Assembly (NCBI GenBank): GCA_007258455.2
Contig: VDFB02193867.1
Location: 569,474,656 to 569,538,655 of the forward strand
Origin: Sequoia sempervirens
Lineage: Eukaryota > Streptophyta > Pinopsida > Cupressales > Cupressaceae
Length of the DNA stretch: 64,000 nucleotides
Reading direction: 5' to 3'
Within the stretch, counting starts at the first letter, position 1. Each line of letters starts with the position of its first letter. This document shows positions 23,256-34,651 of this stretch, piece by piece. Below the pieces are notes generated by a model, which was given only the letters and a program-made list of their open reading frames with translations, was not told the origin of the DNA and searched no databases. The position numbers and the translations under genes were made by a program.

Positions 23256-24709
23256 ATGTCGCTACGTCAACGGGCAGCTCCAAGGAGTAAGCTTTTATTG
23301 TTTTTTTTTTGTGAATTTATTGTTAAATAGGTAGATTTAATATTTTTTTGATGTTAATTTCTTTAATCTTCAAGAGTAGAAAATCCATCAGATTCTCCTC
23401 CTTAAAATCCTTCTCCTCCTCATGAACAACACCAATAAAATCTTGATGAACAACCACAACAACAAACTCCTCCAACAATTCCTCAACATACTCTTGGAAC
23501 TCAACAAAATTTAATGGGAGAAATTGAAAACAACAAAAAACAAATTGAGGAGTTAATTGTGAGGTTGAATGGTTCTATAAGTTCAACCTCGAAAAGAACC
23601 ACACTTGCAAATTCGCTTCAAGCTATGTTAACACATGTAGATGCACTTAGCAAGCAATTAAGTGGCTGGGTGGATAAGAGGTGGGAGTACAAAGATTTTT
23701 TATGCAGATAAACTATCCTACAAACAAGTAAAAAATGAAAAAAATACAAAATATGACTTGTGTTCACTATTCACTAACCCATGTACAAATCAAACTCTTG
23801 ACCTTACAAGCAAGAGGTTTCCTATCCATTGGTGCAACCACCAAGGGATTAAGACAATTTTTGGAAGAGGTGGTGGATGGCTTTTTACCATAATCCATGA
23901 AATAATAATTAGGTCCCCCAATATTTCTTGAGGAAACTCTACTATGAGTTTGTCCTCAACAAAATCCCCAACTATTTTGATATGCGGGACTTTCAAGGGA
24001 GAGGTGGTGGGTCGGCACAAGATAGACCAGGTGCACATCTCGATCCTCAGTGACCAGCAAGACAAGCACTCGCTAGACCAGTTTATGAGCACATTGCTAT
24101 CCCTTCTGTCGTGAAGGAGAGTGTTGAGGTGGATACTCTGTAGTCTATTAGTTCTCTGACTCAGAGTATCATCCAATGTGTGAGTCCTGCAGTACAACGT
24201 GAGCCAGGGGAGACTTCGAGGGGTAGGGTTCCAGCCCATACTTTTCAAGCTTGCGGGCTCACCTATACATATGACCCCACATAGAGTCAGGAGGCTGGTG
24301 CGCAAGCTATGTCTACAACTGACCAGTTGGCAATGGAAGATGTCATTTTGAATGAGGCTTTCAGCCTCAATAATCAAGTAAACATTAGCATGTTCATTGA
24401 ATTGAATTTAATAAATTTCATTTTTGAAATGTAAGATTAACTAATTTAGTTTAATTATTGTAATAAAATTTCAGGGTCATAGTGTTCATACTATTTTCAT
24501 TGGCCCTCCACCTGCTTTTTACTCCACCGCATCTACTATCGAGGTATGTAACTAGCAAACAATTATAAATATTACATGTGAATAGCATTGTTATATGAAT
24601 GGTGTTCTAATATTTGATTTTGGATGTTGAATAGGTTAATAATGGAGATTTCACGACAACACCTCTCAGTGGTGGTGGAGTTCAAACCTACACTCAGATA
24701 ATAGAATAA
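23256..24709 (+). pseudogene. Decayed spliced gene of unknown family
   Basis: Putative exons are joined by good splice sites with compatible phases. Exon 1 is 23256-23286 (MSLRQRAAPR) with donor GTAAGC. Exon 2 starts at 23377, is Pro/Gln-rich, then has a helical stretch (ENNKKQIEELIVRLNG, LQAMLTHVDALSKQL). An exon region at about 23960-24377 ends at donor GTAAAC; then come exon 24475-24543 (FIGPPPAFYSTASTIE) and exon 24635-24709 (NNGDFTTTPLSGGG, stop). Several stops look like CAA to TAA changes. I do not recognise the family; composition suggests a transposon accessory protein or a coiled-coil regulator. A similar small-exon structure resumes at 40169, beyond the CACTA insertion. Confidence 0.5.
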
Positions 24710-24963
24710 AGAGTTTAACTAATGAATTGTACTTAATAAATTTGTGAATTTTATATTCATATCATTGATTATATTGCATTGCACATCTTTCAAACTCAAA
24801 GCATCATTTCACATTGCATAACTAATAACTAGATGTTGATAGATGAAAAAATTTCAATTACAATATAGTTTTTTAGAAAGTCAACATTAGTAGTGATGCA
24901 ATTACTTCACATAGCATAACTAATAACTAGGAGCAACTGCAAATTGCATTTGATTGTCATGTC

Positions 24964-25176
24964 ATTCCATGAGACCACATTTTATTGATGCATTTTTTCA
25001 AATAGTTCACTGTCTTGTCTATGCTATGGATGCTTGGAAAAAATCTAGCAAAGCATAATAGTAAGCAATAGCATAGACAAGGAAATGAGTTGTTTGAAAA
25101 AATGCCTCAAAGAAATGTGGTCTCATGGTGATGTCCATCACCATGAGACCACATTTCTTTGAGGAATTTTTTCAAA
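24964..25176. repeat. PPR-derived hairpins, left part of a cluster split by CACTA
   Basis: Three alternating arms carry one ~60-base sequence: minus at about 24967-25025, plus at about 25072-25131, and minus from 25133 to the CACTA insertion. The plus arm reads, with one frameshift, as a PLS-type PPR segment (SIDKA, then ELFEKMPQRNVVSW-like). Adjacent arms can fold into stems of 45-60 bp. The third arm continues across the CACTA element at 39100. Confidence 0.85.
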
Positions 25177-25183
25177 CACTAGT

Positions 25184-25365
25184 ATAATTTGGCAAATAAT
25201 TGACTACATGACTAAAACTTTTGGTCACGACAACTAAAAATGATTAAATTCTAGTTAGTTTTTACAACATAGCTATAAATGACTAAATAAATGACTAATT
25301 TGATCATCGTAAGTGACTAATTTGATCACCGGATAAAAAAAAGGAGATATTAGTGAAAGACTAAG
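25184..25365 (+). repeat. CACTA left subterminal repeats
   Basis: At least five copies of TGACTAA or related words (atgactaaaac, atgactaaataa, atgactaatttgatc, gtgactaatttgatc, agactaag) lie within 180 bp of the left terminus. They match the words of the right subterminal array at 38480-39090. Confidence 0.75.
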
Positions 25366-28210
25366 TTTATTTTTGGGCACCAAACAATGAAAAAGATAAT
25401 TTTCATTCCTTGTGTCTATTGAGCCACATAACAAGAGGAAGGTTGGGGGTTTTTTAGTTTGCTAGTCGAAAGAAGTCCAAAGATTTTTTGAGGGCATGGC
25501 GTACAACTAGTAGTTGGTTGCACCAACATCTATCCATATTGTTGAGAAGATCTAGGATAAAGGCATGTTGAGTTTGATCTGAAGAAACATTTCTTTGTTG
25601 GCTTTGAATTCATCCACACTGCAAAGATTCACAAGGGTTTGAAGACACGTTGTATGCACGAGGAGATTGTCCAAGGTTTTGAGGACATATCATGCCCACA
25701 TTGAGTAATATTCGAGGTTTTCCTGGAAGCCTTCATCCTCACATCTTGCCAAGTATACTCTATGTTGTTAGAGTTTTTAGTTTTGTTTGAATTTTTGAGG
25801 AAGAGCTTGCTTGTCTCCTCATGAAGGTTTTATCCCTGTCATAAGCCCAAACTAGGAAGTCAAAGCTCTTATTAGGAAAACAACCACCTTCATAGGTGAT
25901 ACTTTCATATCACAATGCAGATCTTTTGAGAAGATCATAGGCCATGATATGTTTAAGACATGATAGTAGCCTCATTGTTGAAGTGTCAATGGGTTTTATT
26001 GGCTATGAGGAGTTTTTCTAGTTATGAATGGAAATATGTATGTCTTTGTAAGGAAAATAATGACGAATAAATGGAAATATGTATGTTTTACTATCTTGAT
26101 ATCACCAATGTCAACCACCATTAAAATTCAGCCATGACCCATGGGTGAGAACCACTTCTTTGGCCATAGGTTTTCGTCCTTGGCCATTTACAAACTAGTA
26201 GGGGTTTTTTCCTTTAGTTACTAACAATCTGTGAGTTTTTGTCCTCAAATCTATTCATTTGAAAACAAATGCTCAAGACAAATATCATTAGGGTTTGTGT
26301 GGGTGTTCAAAAGTAACCTACCATTGCATGTTTTATTTATCTAGATTATCGTGACTATAGCTTCTCTTTCTTTTTATCCATCCTTTTCTACCTAAATAAA
26401 CAACTGTTTTAGATCTCCCTTATCACCCATTGTCATGTGGCTATAACTATCCCATGAATCCTTCATGATTGATCTTTCATGACTATCATTCATATCTAAA
26501 GATGGCAGTTTAAAAGTCTTCAAGATAATTGTGCTCTATCCTTTCATGTCTTATAAATATTGATAACCATGACTATCCTATTTCAATGAGGTCAATCTCA
26601 ATGCAATTACTTGATATTCACTTATGCTAGCTTCAATTATGACTAAGGTCATATTTACTATCATGTATGAGCTAACTATCCTCATAAAATTGTCACTATC
26701 CATTGGTTATAGTAACTGTCCCTACTTCTTGATTTTCCCTTAGCTTCATGGTTCTTGTCCTATTTATTATAGTCATAGAGAGTATCTTTTGCATATGGAT
26801 TGCCCTTATATCCATTGACAATGACTATCATCTTTTATATCTTGTAACCATCTTTTATTATTTGCAATCTGCCTTTTTATAAATGTTTATACACAAATCA
26901 TTTCCCTTTGTTAATAGGTATACCACTATTGAATGCTCAAGGAGACCTTCATGGTGAAAGCCTTAGAGCACTATCCTCTTCAAAACTCTATTTTCATGTC
27001 TTCATGAACCTCTCATGATCCAAGGTATAGCTAAGAGTTGTCCATGTAGCTTGCACTTGACACTGTCACAGTGATGAATCATATGCAAACTTCTTGTCCT
27101 CATTCATCACTGGACTCATTCTAAGTATTCATTGTCTTTTGACATAAAAAAACTTTATCATTTCTATATGATCACTGCACTTGCACAATCCTTTTAAGTA
27201 ACATTCATAAGGTTTAGAAAATCTTGACCACGCTCTAGAACAACCTATTAAACATGGGTTGTGCTTCAATGCACTACATAATTGATATAAAATAACCACT
27301 CTGCATATCAACCATAGTTATAGGCTCTTTATTGCAGCAAGAGGTAATCGCTCTTGGATCATACTATCATTACATTGTAACCTGTTAAACTTGAGTCAAC
27401 CTAAATGCACCCAATGATGATTGACACCTAATTGTGATGGCAGTGATTAATTTGTACATGAATTGTGCTCATATGAGTGCATCCATTTCTATCACAACAT
27501 AGCCACATTAAACATGGGTCACACATGAATGCATCCTGTATTTATTATAGCACAACTGTGCCACATGGCCAATAGAGTTATGGATCACATAATTATAGTC
27601 ACAAGAATTTGTTCTTCAGTTGTGTTCGTATGGTGAACCTTTACTTTGTTTTTAATTGTTAGGGTTTCTTAGTGATTATTCCATTCCCACGTGGCATATT
27701 GTTAGAAGAAACCAAGCAAAAAATTATTCTATTTTTAGTTAACTCCTACTAACATACTTTTGGAATAAAGGTTTGACTGTATTACTTCGAGTGTGAAGAA
27801 TTTTGCTTTTTGCTTATAATACATTCATTGAAAGTTGTAGTAGAAAGCTTCTTATGCTGAAACCCATCCTGTAAACTTGCTTTAAGCTACATTTAGGAGG
27901 CTTCATGGATTTTTTGCGATTTATACAACTTTTGTTTTGATAGTAAATGACATTGGATTCTTTTTGAAATTGAAATGATTTATTAATTATGGTTTTATGA
28001 TGATTAAATGTTTTATTTAGGAGTTAATATGTGGAATTTTTTATGTGCAGGAAGAATAGATTGTGATGCAACATTCAGGTATGGACGGTTTAGGAAAACT
28101 TGGATTGTATGAGGGACATAACCAGGTTGGAGAGTACCTTCACCGGTCTAAAAAACTTCGGGTGTTTTCACTCGGAAGCAAAACCTGAGTTTAGGAATAC
28201 AAATGTCGGT
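25366..28210. other. CACTA interior without a recognised gene
   Basis: About 2.8 kb of AT-rich sequence. No frame over about 60 codons has recognisable content. About 26100-26900 is rich in irregular copies of a tgactatc/actatcc word, and 27240-27540 has three loose copies of a ttaaacatggg/caatgca pattern. Neither is a clean tandem array. No transposase motifs are seen. Confidence 0.4.
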
Positions 28211-28221
28211 GGAAAAAGAAA

Positions 28222-28495
28222 ATCATAAATTTGTTGGTCCAATTTCATATCCAATTTGAGGTTGTGAATATCAGACGGAGAAAGTTCGTACGTTTTAAAG
28301 ATAAAATCATAAATTTGTTGGTCCAATTTCACATCCAATTTGAGGTCGTGAAGCTCCGAAAGAGAAAGTTCCTACATTCTCAAGATAAAATCATAAATAT
28401 GTTGGTCCAATTGGAGATCTAATTTGAGGTTGTGAAGCTCTGACAAAGAAAGTTCCTACATTCTAAAGATAAAATCATAAATCTGCTTGGTCCAA
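28222..28495 (+). repeat. 84-bp tandem repeat, about 3.2 copies, coding-length period
   Basis: The marker atcataaat starts at 28222, 28306, 28390 and 28474, an exact 84-base period. Because 84 is a multiple of three, the frame from about 28222 gives a 28-residue repeat (KIINLLVQFHIQFEVV, then a KLRKRKFLHS-like part). Later copies diverge and lose the frame. It may be a repeat region of a captured gene or only a minisatellite. Confidence 0.8.
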
Positions 28496-28609
28496 TTTCA
28501 GGTTTGATTGTAAGGATTTTTCTTTTTCATTATACTTTTTGACATTTGGCTTGATACACATTGTTACTTTAGAATTATGGTATTGTTTTTCTTCTAATGT
28601 TTTCAACCC

Positions 28610-28699
28610 TCATTTCAAGGAAGAGCTCCAAAAATGGTTCCTTCAGATGGATACTACACTTTTCCGCTATAGGTTTCGTCTAGAAACACTAGAAGCTCA
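28610..28699 (+). pseudogene. Possible captured exon of unknown gene
   Basis: An open stretch (KWFLQMDTTLFRYRFRLETL) lies between a 3' splice site (accctcatttcaag) and a 5' splice site (gctcag then gtacta). This looks like a single host exon carried inside the CACTA element, just left of the CLASSY palindrome. I do not recognise its gene. The longer frame at 28539-28727 includes flanking intron-like sequence. Confidence 0.4.
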
Positions 28700-28921
28700 G
28701 GTACTATCATACTCAGAGAAAAAGTAGGAGTCTATAGTTAATTGTTGTAGCATAACAGATAGTTAATTGTTCATATACCATTGTTTCTAATTCAAAATTT
28801 CTATACCTTATTCTAGGAGCAAATCATAGGGGGAGTCTATACATAAGACACCATTATTTCAAATTCAAAATTGTTGGCTCTTTCACAATTGATTGCTTCA
28901 TTTATTTGATCTAAGACACCC

Positions 28922-29367
28922 TGTTGTATAGAAGATGCTCTCAAAATTAAAATCCTCCAGGAAGACTATTCAAAATATTCCCATCATAACAATGAACAAA
29001 AGCATCAGTCATTAACCTGAACTTTGCAAGAGTTTCATCAAATTCTACTTTTCCATTTTGAATTTTATTCCCAATTTCATCCATGTAGAACTTCCTCAGC
29101 CTATAGATCCTGCTATTAGCCATAACCTTACCAGGTGTCAAGGATAGCTTCGTGTTTTTACCCAAGAACCAATTGACAAAATTCGGCCTTACTAGATATA
29201 ATGTGTTGAAAATCTCTTTGAAATTATTCTAGAAAAGAGTTCCTGATAGTATAATGCACAGTTTTGAATTAACCTTTTTGCATGAATTCCATATCTTTGA
29301 TCAGCTATTTCGAGCTTGATGACCTTTATCAAGAATGAGCAGACCTGGGCTCTCTAAAAGCAATTTT
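28922..29367 (-). pseudogene. CLASSY-type helicase fragment (left arm, opposite strand)
   Basis: This is the inverted copy of the fragment at 29391-29944. On the minus strand it reads NTLYLVRPNFVNWFLG-like text, then RIYRLRKFYMDEIGNKIQNG and FVHCYDGNILNSLPGG. It keeps the frame across the site where the right arm has a 13-base insertion, so it is nearer the ancestral sequence there. The motif II region near 29320 is broken. Confidence 0.7.
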
Positions 29368-29399
29368 CCAATATGCTTAGCCTCTTCAAGAAAATTGCT

Positions 29400-29944
29400 T
29401 TTAGAGAGCACATGTCTGCTCATTCTTGATGAAGGTCATCAAGCTCGAAATAGCCGATCGAAGATATGGAATTCATGCAAAAAGTTTAATTCAAAGCTGC
29501 GCATTATACTCTTAGGAACTCTTTTCCAGAATAACTTCAAAGAGCTTGTCAACACATTGTATTTGGTAAGGCCATTTTTTTTCAATTGCTTCTTGGGTAA
29601 AAACTCGAAGCTATCCTCGACACTTGGTAAAGTTATGGCTAACAATAGGATCTATAGGCTAAGGAAGTTCTTCATGGATGAAATTGGGAATAAAATTCAA
29701 AATAGAAAAAGATAGTGGAAAAGTAGAATTTTATGAAACTCTTGCAAAGTTCAGGTTAATGACTGATACTTTTGTTCATTGTTATGATGGGAAGATTTTG
29801 AACAGTCTTCCCAGAATAAAGGATTTTACTATGATTTTGAGAGCATCTTCCATACAAAAGGTTGTCTTAGATCAAATAAATGAAGCAAACAATTGTGAAT
29901 CAGCCAACAATTTTGAATTTGAAACAATGGTGTCTTATGTATAG
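29400..29944 (+). pseudogene. CLASSY/DRD1-type SNF2 helicase fragment (right arm)
   Basis: The frame contains LLILDEGHQARNSRSKIWN, the DEGH form of helicase motif II seen in plant CLSY/DRD1 remodellers, then RIILLGTLFQNNFKELVNTL (motif III region) and, after a frameshift near 29710, DTFVHCYDGKILNSLP, which resembles the FVH..EG.IL...LPG segment of CLSY3/4. CLSY proteins recruit RNA polymerase IV in RNA-directed DNA methylation. Only about 170 codons are present, without the Walker A motif or the C-terminal helicase half, so this cannot be an active enzyme. Family assignment is from motif memory, not a search. Confidence 0.75.
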
Positions 29945-30049
29945 ACCCCCCCTGTGATTTGCTCCTAGAATAAGGTATAGCAATTTTGAATTTGAAACAA
30001 TGGTATATGAACAACTATTTAGCCTATCTGTTATGCTAGAACAATTAAC

Positions 30050-30728
30050 TACAAGTTAGAACATATCCATATCAACATAAAATAGCAGGTGCAATTCACC
30101 TCAAACTCTGTCGTGGTAATTGCTTTGTAAGGAAGTTTGCACTCCATGAACATTCTCTGTGCATATCAGTATGTTGGTTATTATCTTGATCTCCTTTGTG
30201 ATCAAAAGAACAGTGAAGTTCATTGCATAACTCATGACCATTTTGGAGTGCTATGATCCGGTGCTCTTTTACTTCTTACTCACTGTGTTATCAATCACTA
30301 TGTGCAAATGATTTAGAGGACAAATCTTTGTCACCATTTGACATTAACTTTCACTGTTTTTGGACTGTTTGTTATGATTCAATCATTGTTTGACAATGTT
30401 CTTCCTTTCTCAGTCCTATAGGATAGAGGACAATTCATAGTTTGTAACTCTCTAACAATGATATTTCTTTTAGTGATCTTAGTCACCTAATTCAATGTGT
30501 TATCTTCTTCATTTCTCAATGCTAACAATTCCTACACAGTGTTTTCTCAATCACAGTTACAGTGCTCCTTCATTTGAAGATATTATGTTGCTTAGACAGT
30601 AATGTTTCAATGAATTCATATTTTGTCTTGCAAATGTCTTGTTGCACTTGTAGAGTTTTGTTGTGCATAATATGTAGTCAAGATGCCTTTAAATGGAGCT
30701 CCTTTGTAGAGGCAGTAGGATAACGGTG
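30050..30728. other. CACTA interior, no gene seen
   Basis: AT-rich sequence with no frame or repeat I can support. Confidence 0.35.
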
Positions 30729-31534
30729 TCAATAAAATAACAGTGTTAGTGAGAGGTATGACAGTAGATACACTGAGAATGGAAGGTATAATTTTTTGAT
30801 AGTAAAAGAATCATTTATCTGCTCAGACATTGACACAAGTTTCCCCGATACATAAGATAGCGTATAATGTATTCTATTCCACGGTATCCACCCAATTCCA
30901 TACCACCCATAGAAGCAATGACTGAGAGTATATGTGCCCTGTATTTTGCAGCCCAAATGTGTCTTTCTAATGGTTTTCCACAATTAGGAAGAAGGTATCT
31001 CATGAAATGTTTGTGCCCACCCAAAAGTAAGCCTTACAAAGAATGTCTGCACCTATGAAAAATACCATAAGCTGCTTCAAAATACACATTGGAATCTTTA
31101 TGATTATATACACATCATTTTTGCCACAGTTTCAAAATACACATTTATGATAATATTCACGTAGTAAGAACCTTGAAAGGTTGGAAACCTTGCTCATTCT
31201 TCCTAGGTCACTCCTCAAGAGCTCGTATTAGTATTTGTGGGATCTTTACAATAGCTTATCCACTAATGAGAAGGCTCCCCTCATTTTCTAATGCAATAAA
31301 TTGTCATCTACTCTGCTTGAATGTGTAATGTGATGTAGCGCGTTCAATGTCACAAGGCACAATTTGAGAGAAAAAATTGAGACTTGATATCCATAGAATC
31401 CAACTTCTTGCAACACAAAATGTAGAACCAACATTCAAGGAAGGTGCTTTCAATATTGTTATTGCTAACTGAGCACTCATGCTATCTCCCAGTTTTCTTC
31501 CAACTAACCAGTTATATGAGGGATTATTTCTCAT
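30729..31534 (-). pseudogene. Unassigned minus-strand coding-like fragments
   Basis: Two minus-strand stretches look coding by composition. One (30815-31024) reads KPLERHIWAAKYRAHILSVI and SMGGMELGGYRGIEYIIRYL; the other (31304-31534) reads NPSYNWLVGRKLGDSMSAQL. Both resemble conserved globular or membrane-adjacent protein sequence, but I cannot name a family. They sit between the two palindromes in the CACTA element and are probably captured exons of one or two host genes. Confidence 0.35.
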
Positions 31535-31547
31535 TAAGGCATAAGCA

Positions 31548-31688
31548 TATTTGGGAGTGGATTTTTATTAGATCTTGTAGTTGCAAGTTCCACTTTAGAT
31601 CACCAAAGTCTTCACAAAACCTTTTGCACAACCACTGCAACACCGTAAGGCTGTTGTTGGGCCTTCGTGGTGATGCGGGGAAAGCCCA
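31548..31688 (+). repeat. Third partial copy of the PPR palindrome arm
   Basis: This repeats, in direct orientation, the inner part of the left arm at about 32019-32139 (catatttggRagtggattt, cttcacaaaaccttttgcac, gtaaggctRttgttggg). It adjoins the outer end of the palindrome. Confidence 0.8.
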
Positions 31689-32614
31689 ACATCAGATATC
31701 TAATAATAACGAAGGGACATCCATCAACAAGGATTTTTTTGTCATATGTTGTAGTTACAAGTGCCCTACTAGACATACATGAAAATGTGGAAGCATAGAC
31801 AAGACAAGCGAATTGTTTCAAAAAATGCCTCAAAGAAATGTGATATCATGGAATGTCATGATTAAAGGATATGTTCAAAATGGGTTTTTATGAAAAGTCC
31901 TTAGAAAATTTTAAGAAAATGCAACCAGTGGGTGTAAAGCCCAACTCCTCAACCTTTCAAAGCATCCTTCCTGCCTGAGTGTGAATTGGAGCTTTGGATG
32001 AGGATATGAACATCCATCAAAATCATATTTGGAAGTGGATTTTTATCAGATATTGTAGTTGCAAGTTCCACTTCGGATCACCAAAGCCTTCACAAAACCT
32101 TTTGCACAACCACCGCAACACTGTAAGGCTATTGTTGGGCATCACTGCAAAGGCCCAACAATAGCCTTACGGTGTTGCAGTGGTTGTGCAAAAGGTTTTG
32201 TGAAGGCTTTGGTGATCTGAAGTGCAACTTACAACTACAATATTTGATAAAAAACCACTTCCAAATATGCTTTTGATGGATGTTCATATCCTCATCCAAA
32301 GCTGCAATTCACACACAGGCAAGAAGGATGCTTTCAAACATTGAGGAGTTGGGCTTTACACCCACTGGTTGCATTTTCTTAAAATTTTCTAAGGACTTTT
32401 CATAAAAACCCATTTTGAACATATCCTTCAATCATGACATTCCATGATATCACATTTCTTTGAGGCATTATTTGAAACAATTTGCTTGTCTTGTCTATGC
32501 TTCCACATTTTCATGTATGTCTAGTAGGGCACTTGTAACTACAACATATGACAAAAAAATCCCTGATGTTATGCTTTGATGGATGTCCCTTCATTATTAT
32601 TGGATATTTGATGT
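31689..32614. repeat. 0.93-kb palindrome built from a PLS-class PPR fragment
   Basis: Left arm 31689-32139 and right arm 32154-32614 are inverted copies around a 14-base loop. The left arm on the plus strand (the right on the minus) encodes PLS-type PPR sequence: KCGSIDKTSELFQKMPQRN, then VISWNVMIKGYVQNG and, with small frame breaks, GVKPNSSTFQSILPA and GSGFLSDIVVASS. A transcript could fold into a hairpin of about 450 bp. The innermost 120 bases of each arm do not look PPR-derived. Confidence 0.9.
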
Positions 32615-32731
32615 AGTGCACATTATTATAGTGTAAGCCTATTTTTCAGATTGTTTCATTTAGCATCACCAATATTCTCCGCAAGAACATTGCCCCTATT
32701 TAAAATGATGGAAATAGTTCACATCTCTTAG

Positions 32732-33269
32732 TGCAAGAGTTTTTGATGAACTTGAGCACCCAAGATCACCTACAAAACCAAGATTAAGCTTCTACATGAG
32801 AGCAACAAGAGGATGAAATGTTGGAATATGGTGCAATAATAGAATGATGATATTATCACACTAAAAATGACACAATATGCATCAACACTCCCTTGAACTG
32901 ACCGAGCTGATATGAGCTCATCTGGTCTAGATAGGAGGGAGAGGTGAGTGTTGAATATATAACAAATTATGGGCATATAATTCCAAGAGGCATAATAACT
33001 CCCAAATAACCAAATTAGGTGGGAGTTATGCTTACTTGGAAAATGCCAAATAGGTGGCATAACCTACTCAAAAGGAGACAAAAGAGTGGTTTTTTGAGGT
33101 AGCATAAAAGGCCAAAAAAGGGTGTGACTCAACCACCCAAGTGTGGGTGAGAGCGACACATGTAATCGATGGATTATGCCACGTGTCCTCACATAAACCA
33201 TGTCTACTATAACCTAAGTATGCTTAATAATGTGTAGGAAAAATAAATATTAAAAAACCTACACCAACA
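32732..33269 (-). repeat. 3' LTR of the copia element
   Basis: 538 bp, pairing with 37045-37575. It differs from the other LTR by scattered substitutions and short indels (for example about 10 bases near 33008), so the insertion is not recent. Confidence 0.9.
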
Positions 33270-33317
33270 CCCCCCTTAAGCATAGCTTAGGTGGGTGAAA
33301 AGATACAAAGATGGGTC

Positions 33318-34651
33318 TCAGCTACTAGGCCATATTAGGTACCCATGTACAAAATAATCTCTCACAACTGGAGAAAAGGAGAAAACCCAGTGGGACAAAA
33401 ATCCTCCCCAAAAGAGAGAAAATAAAAGAAGTTTCTCAACACAAGAAATAATCCCATGCAAGGAAGAAGTCCCCTCCAAAATAGAAAGGATAAGAAAGAC
33501 TATGTAGTCTTCCCTCAAGTAGTCAACTATACCAATGGTTGATGCTTGAAACTGGATGTAGAAGATGGTCCACGATCGTCGAACAATGTTCCTCCCCTTA
33601 GGAAGAAACAAAACCAAAGGTGCATGAAGAATGTCTTCCCATTCCTGAAAGGAATATAAGGGAAGAAAGCTCAAAATGCAAGAAGCCTCTGAAAACTGCT
33701 CATCTATCTCCATGTCGATGCCGAAAGTTGCCACCATCCAATCAGGCGTTCTAGGCCACATTGATGAAGATGACAATCCAAATCCTAGTAGAGATGTGTT
33801 TAGAACATGATCCAAAGACTCTAATATCTCCTCTGAAGACAAAGATGCCTCCCCCAAATGCTGCTCAAAAGTATCCACAATCATGTTAAACTGTGATGAA
33901 TGATCACGTGGAGAATGAACAAGAGGATCCAAAGGTTCCTCCATAATAATTGAAGAAGAATCAACTTCATCAAAGAGAAGATGGATGTCATGAATAGTTT
34001 CTCCCAAGTCTGAAATATGAGACTCCATAAACAAACCTGCAATGTCTGTCAAGTAGTCATCCGAAGTAGCTATATTTGGAAGACGATATGTATCCTGCTA
34101 CACTGAATCATAAGAAGCCATGAATGTAGCAATACAAGTATCCTCAGAAGCAACAATAGATGGAGGAGAAGGAATGCAAGGCTCAAGAACTGGATCACAT
34201 GTGAGAATACCCAAGTTCAAGTAGCCTAAGTTCTCAAAATCAGAGCTCACACTAGGATTGTGATCAACAACCAAAGAATCAAAACCATCATCAGGTGCAA
34301 AGTCTGAAAAGGTGTATAACTGAGATGCATGATCAACTATCCCAATAGCAATTATCTATCTGCTCTCCAAGTCTTTGATGATAACTAAATTAGGTGTGAA
34401 TTCCACAGTCTTCCTTGTTCCACCATGAGTGATATGATAGATGGAAAGAAGATTGTTTGAAAGATGAGGTACACACAAAACATCATTGAAGGTGCCATCC
34501 CCAATATCAACAAATCCTTTCCCAACTACATCCATGTATGTATCATTTCCCATCAAAATAGGTGGAATAACACAAGGCTCAAAAGAAGAGAACATAGACT
34601 GTGTAGAAGCCATATGATGAGAAGCTCCAAAATCTAGGAGCCATCTCCCTG
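33318..34651 (-). pseudogene. Protease / gag-pre-integrase remnant joined to a novel acidic ORF
   Basis: The minus strand starts with WLLDFGASHHMA, a copia protease motif in which the usual DSGA reads DFGA, then LCVPHLSNNLLSI and, after a stop, IAIGIVDHASQLYTFSDFAP, a gag-pre-integrase start. Where integrase should follow, the frame becomes an acidic, unrecognised sequence (ENLGYLNLGILT, SLSSEEILESLDHVL) with one stop near 34097 and a hydrophobic C-terminus, ending at 33318. It replaces integrase and RT. I do not recognise this part. Confidence 0.65.

Larger units (their letters stand above)
28737..30049. repeat. 1.3-kb palindrome built from a CLASSY-type helicase fragment
   Basis: Left arm 28737-29367 and right arm 29391-30049 are inverted copies around a 23-base loop. 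The arms pair along their whole length with scattered mismatches and small indels, for example a 13-base insertion near 29704 in the right arm. A transcript through it would fold into a hairpin of over 600 bp. It lies inside the CACTA element. Confidence 0.9.

Noticed and set aside
27129..27311. Minus-strand Cys-rich 60-codon frame
   Set aside because: No family resemblance, no splice context, in AT-rich CACTA interior.
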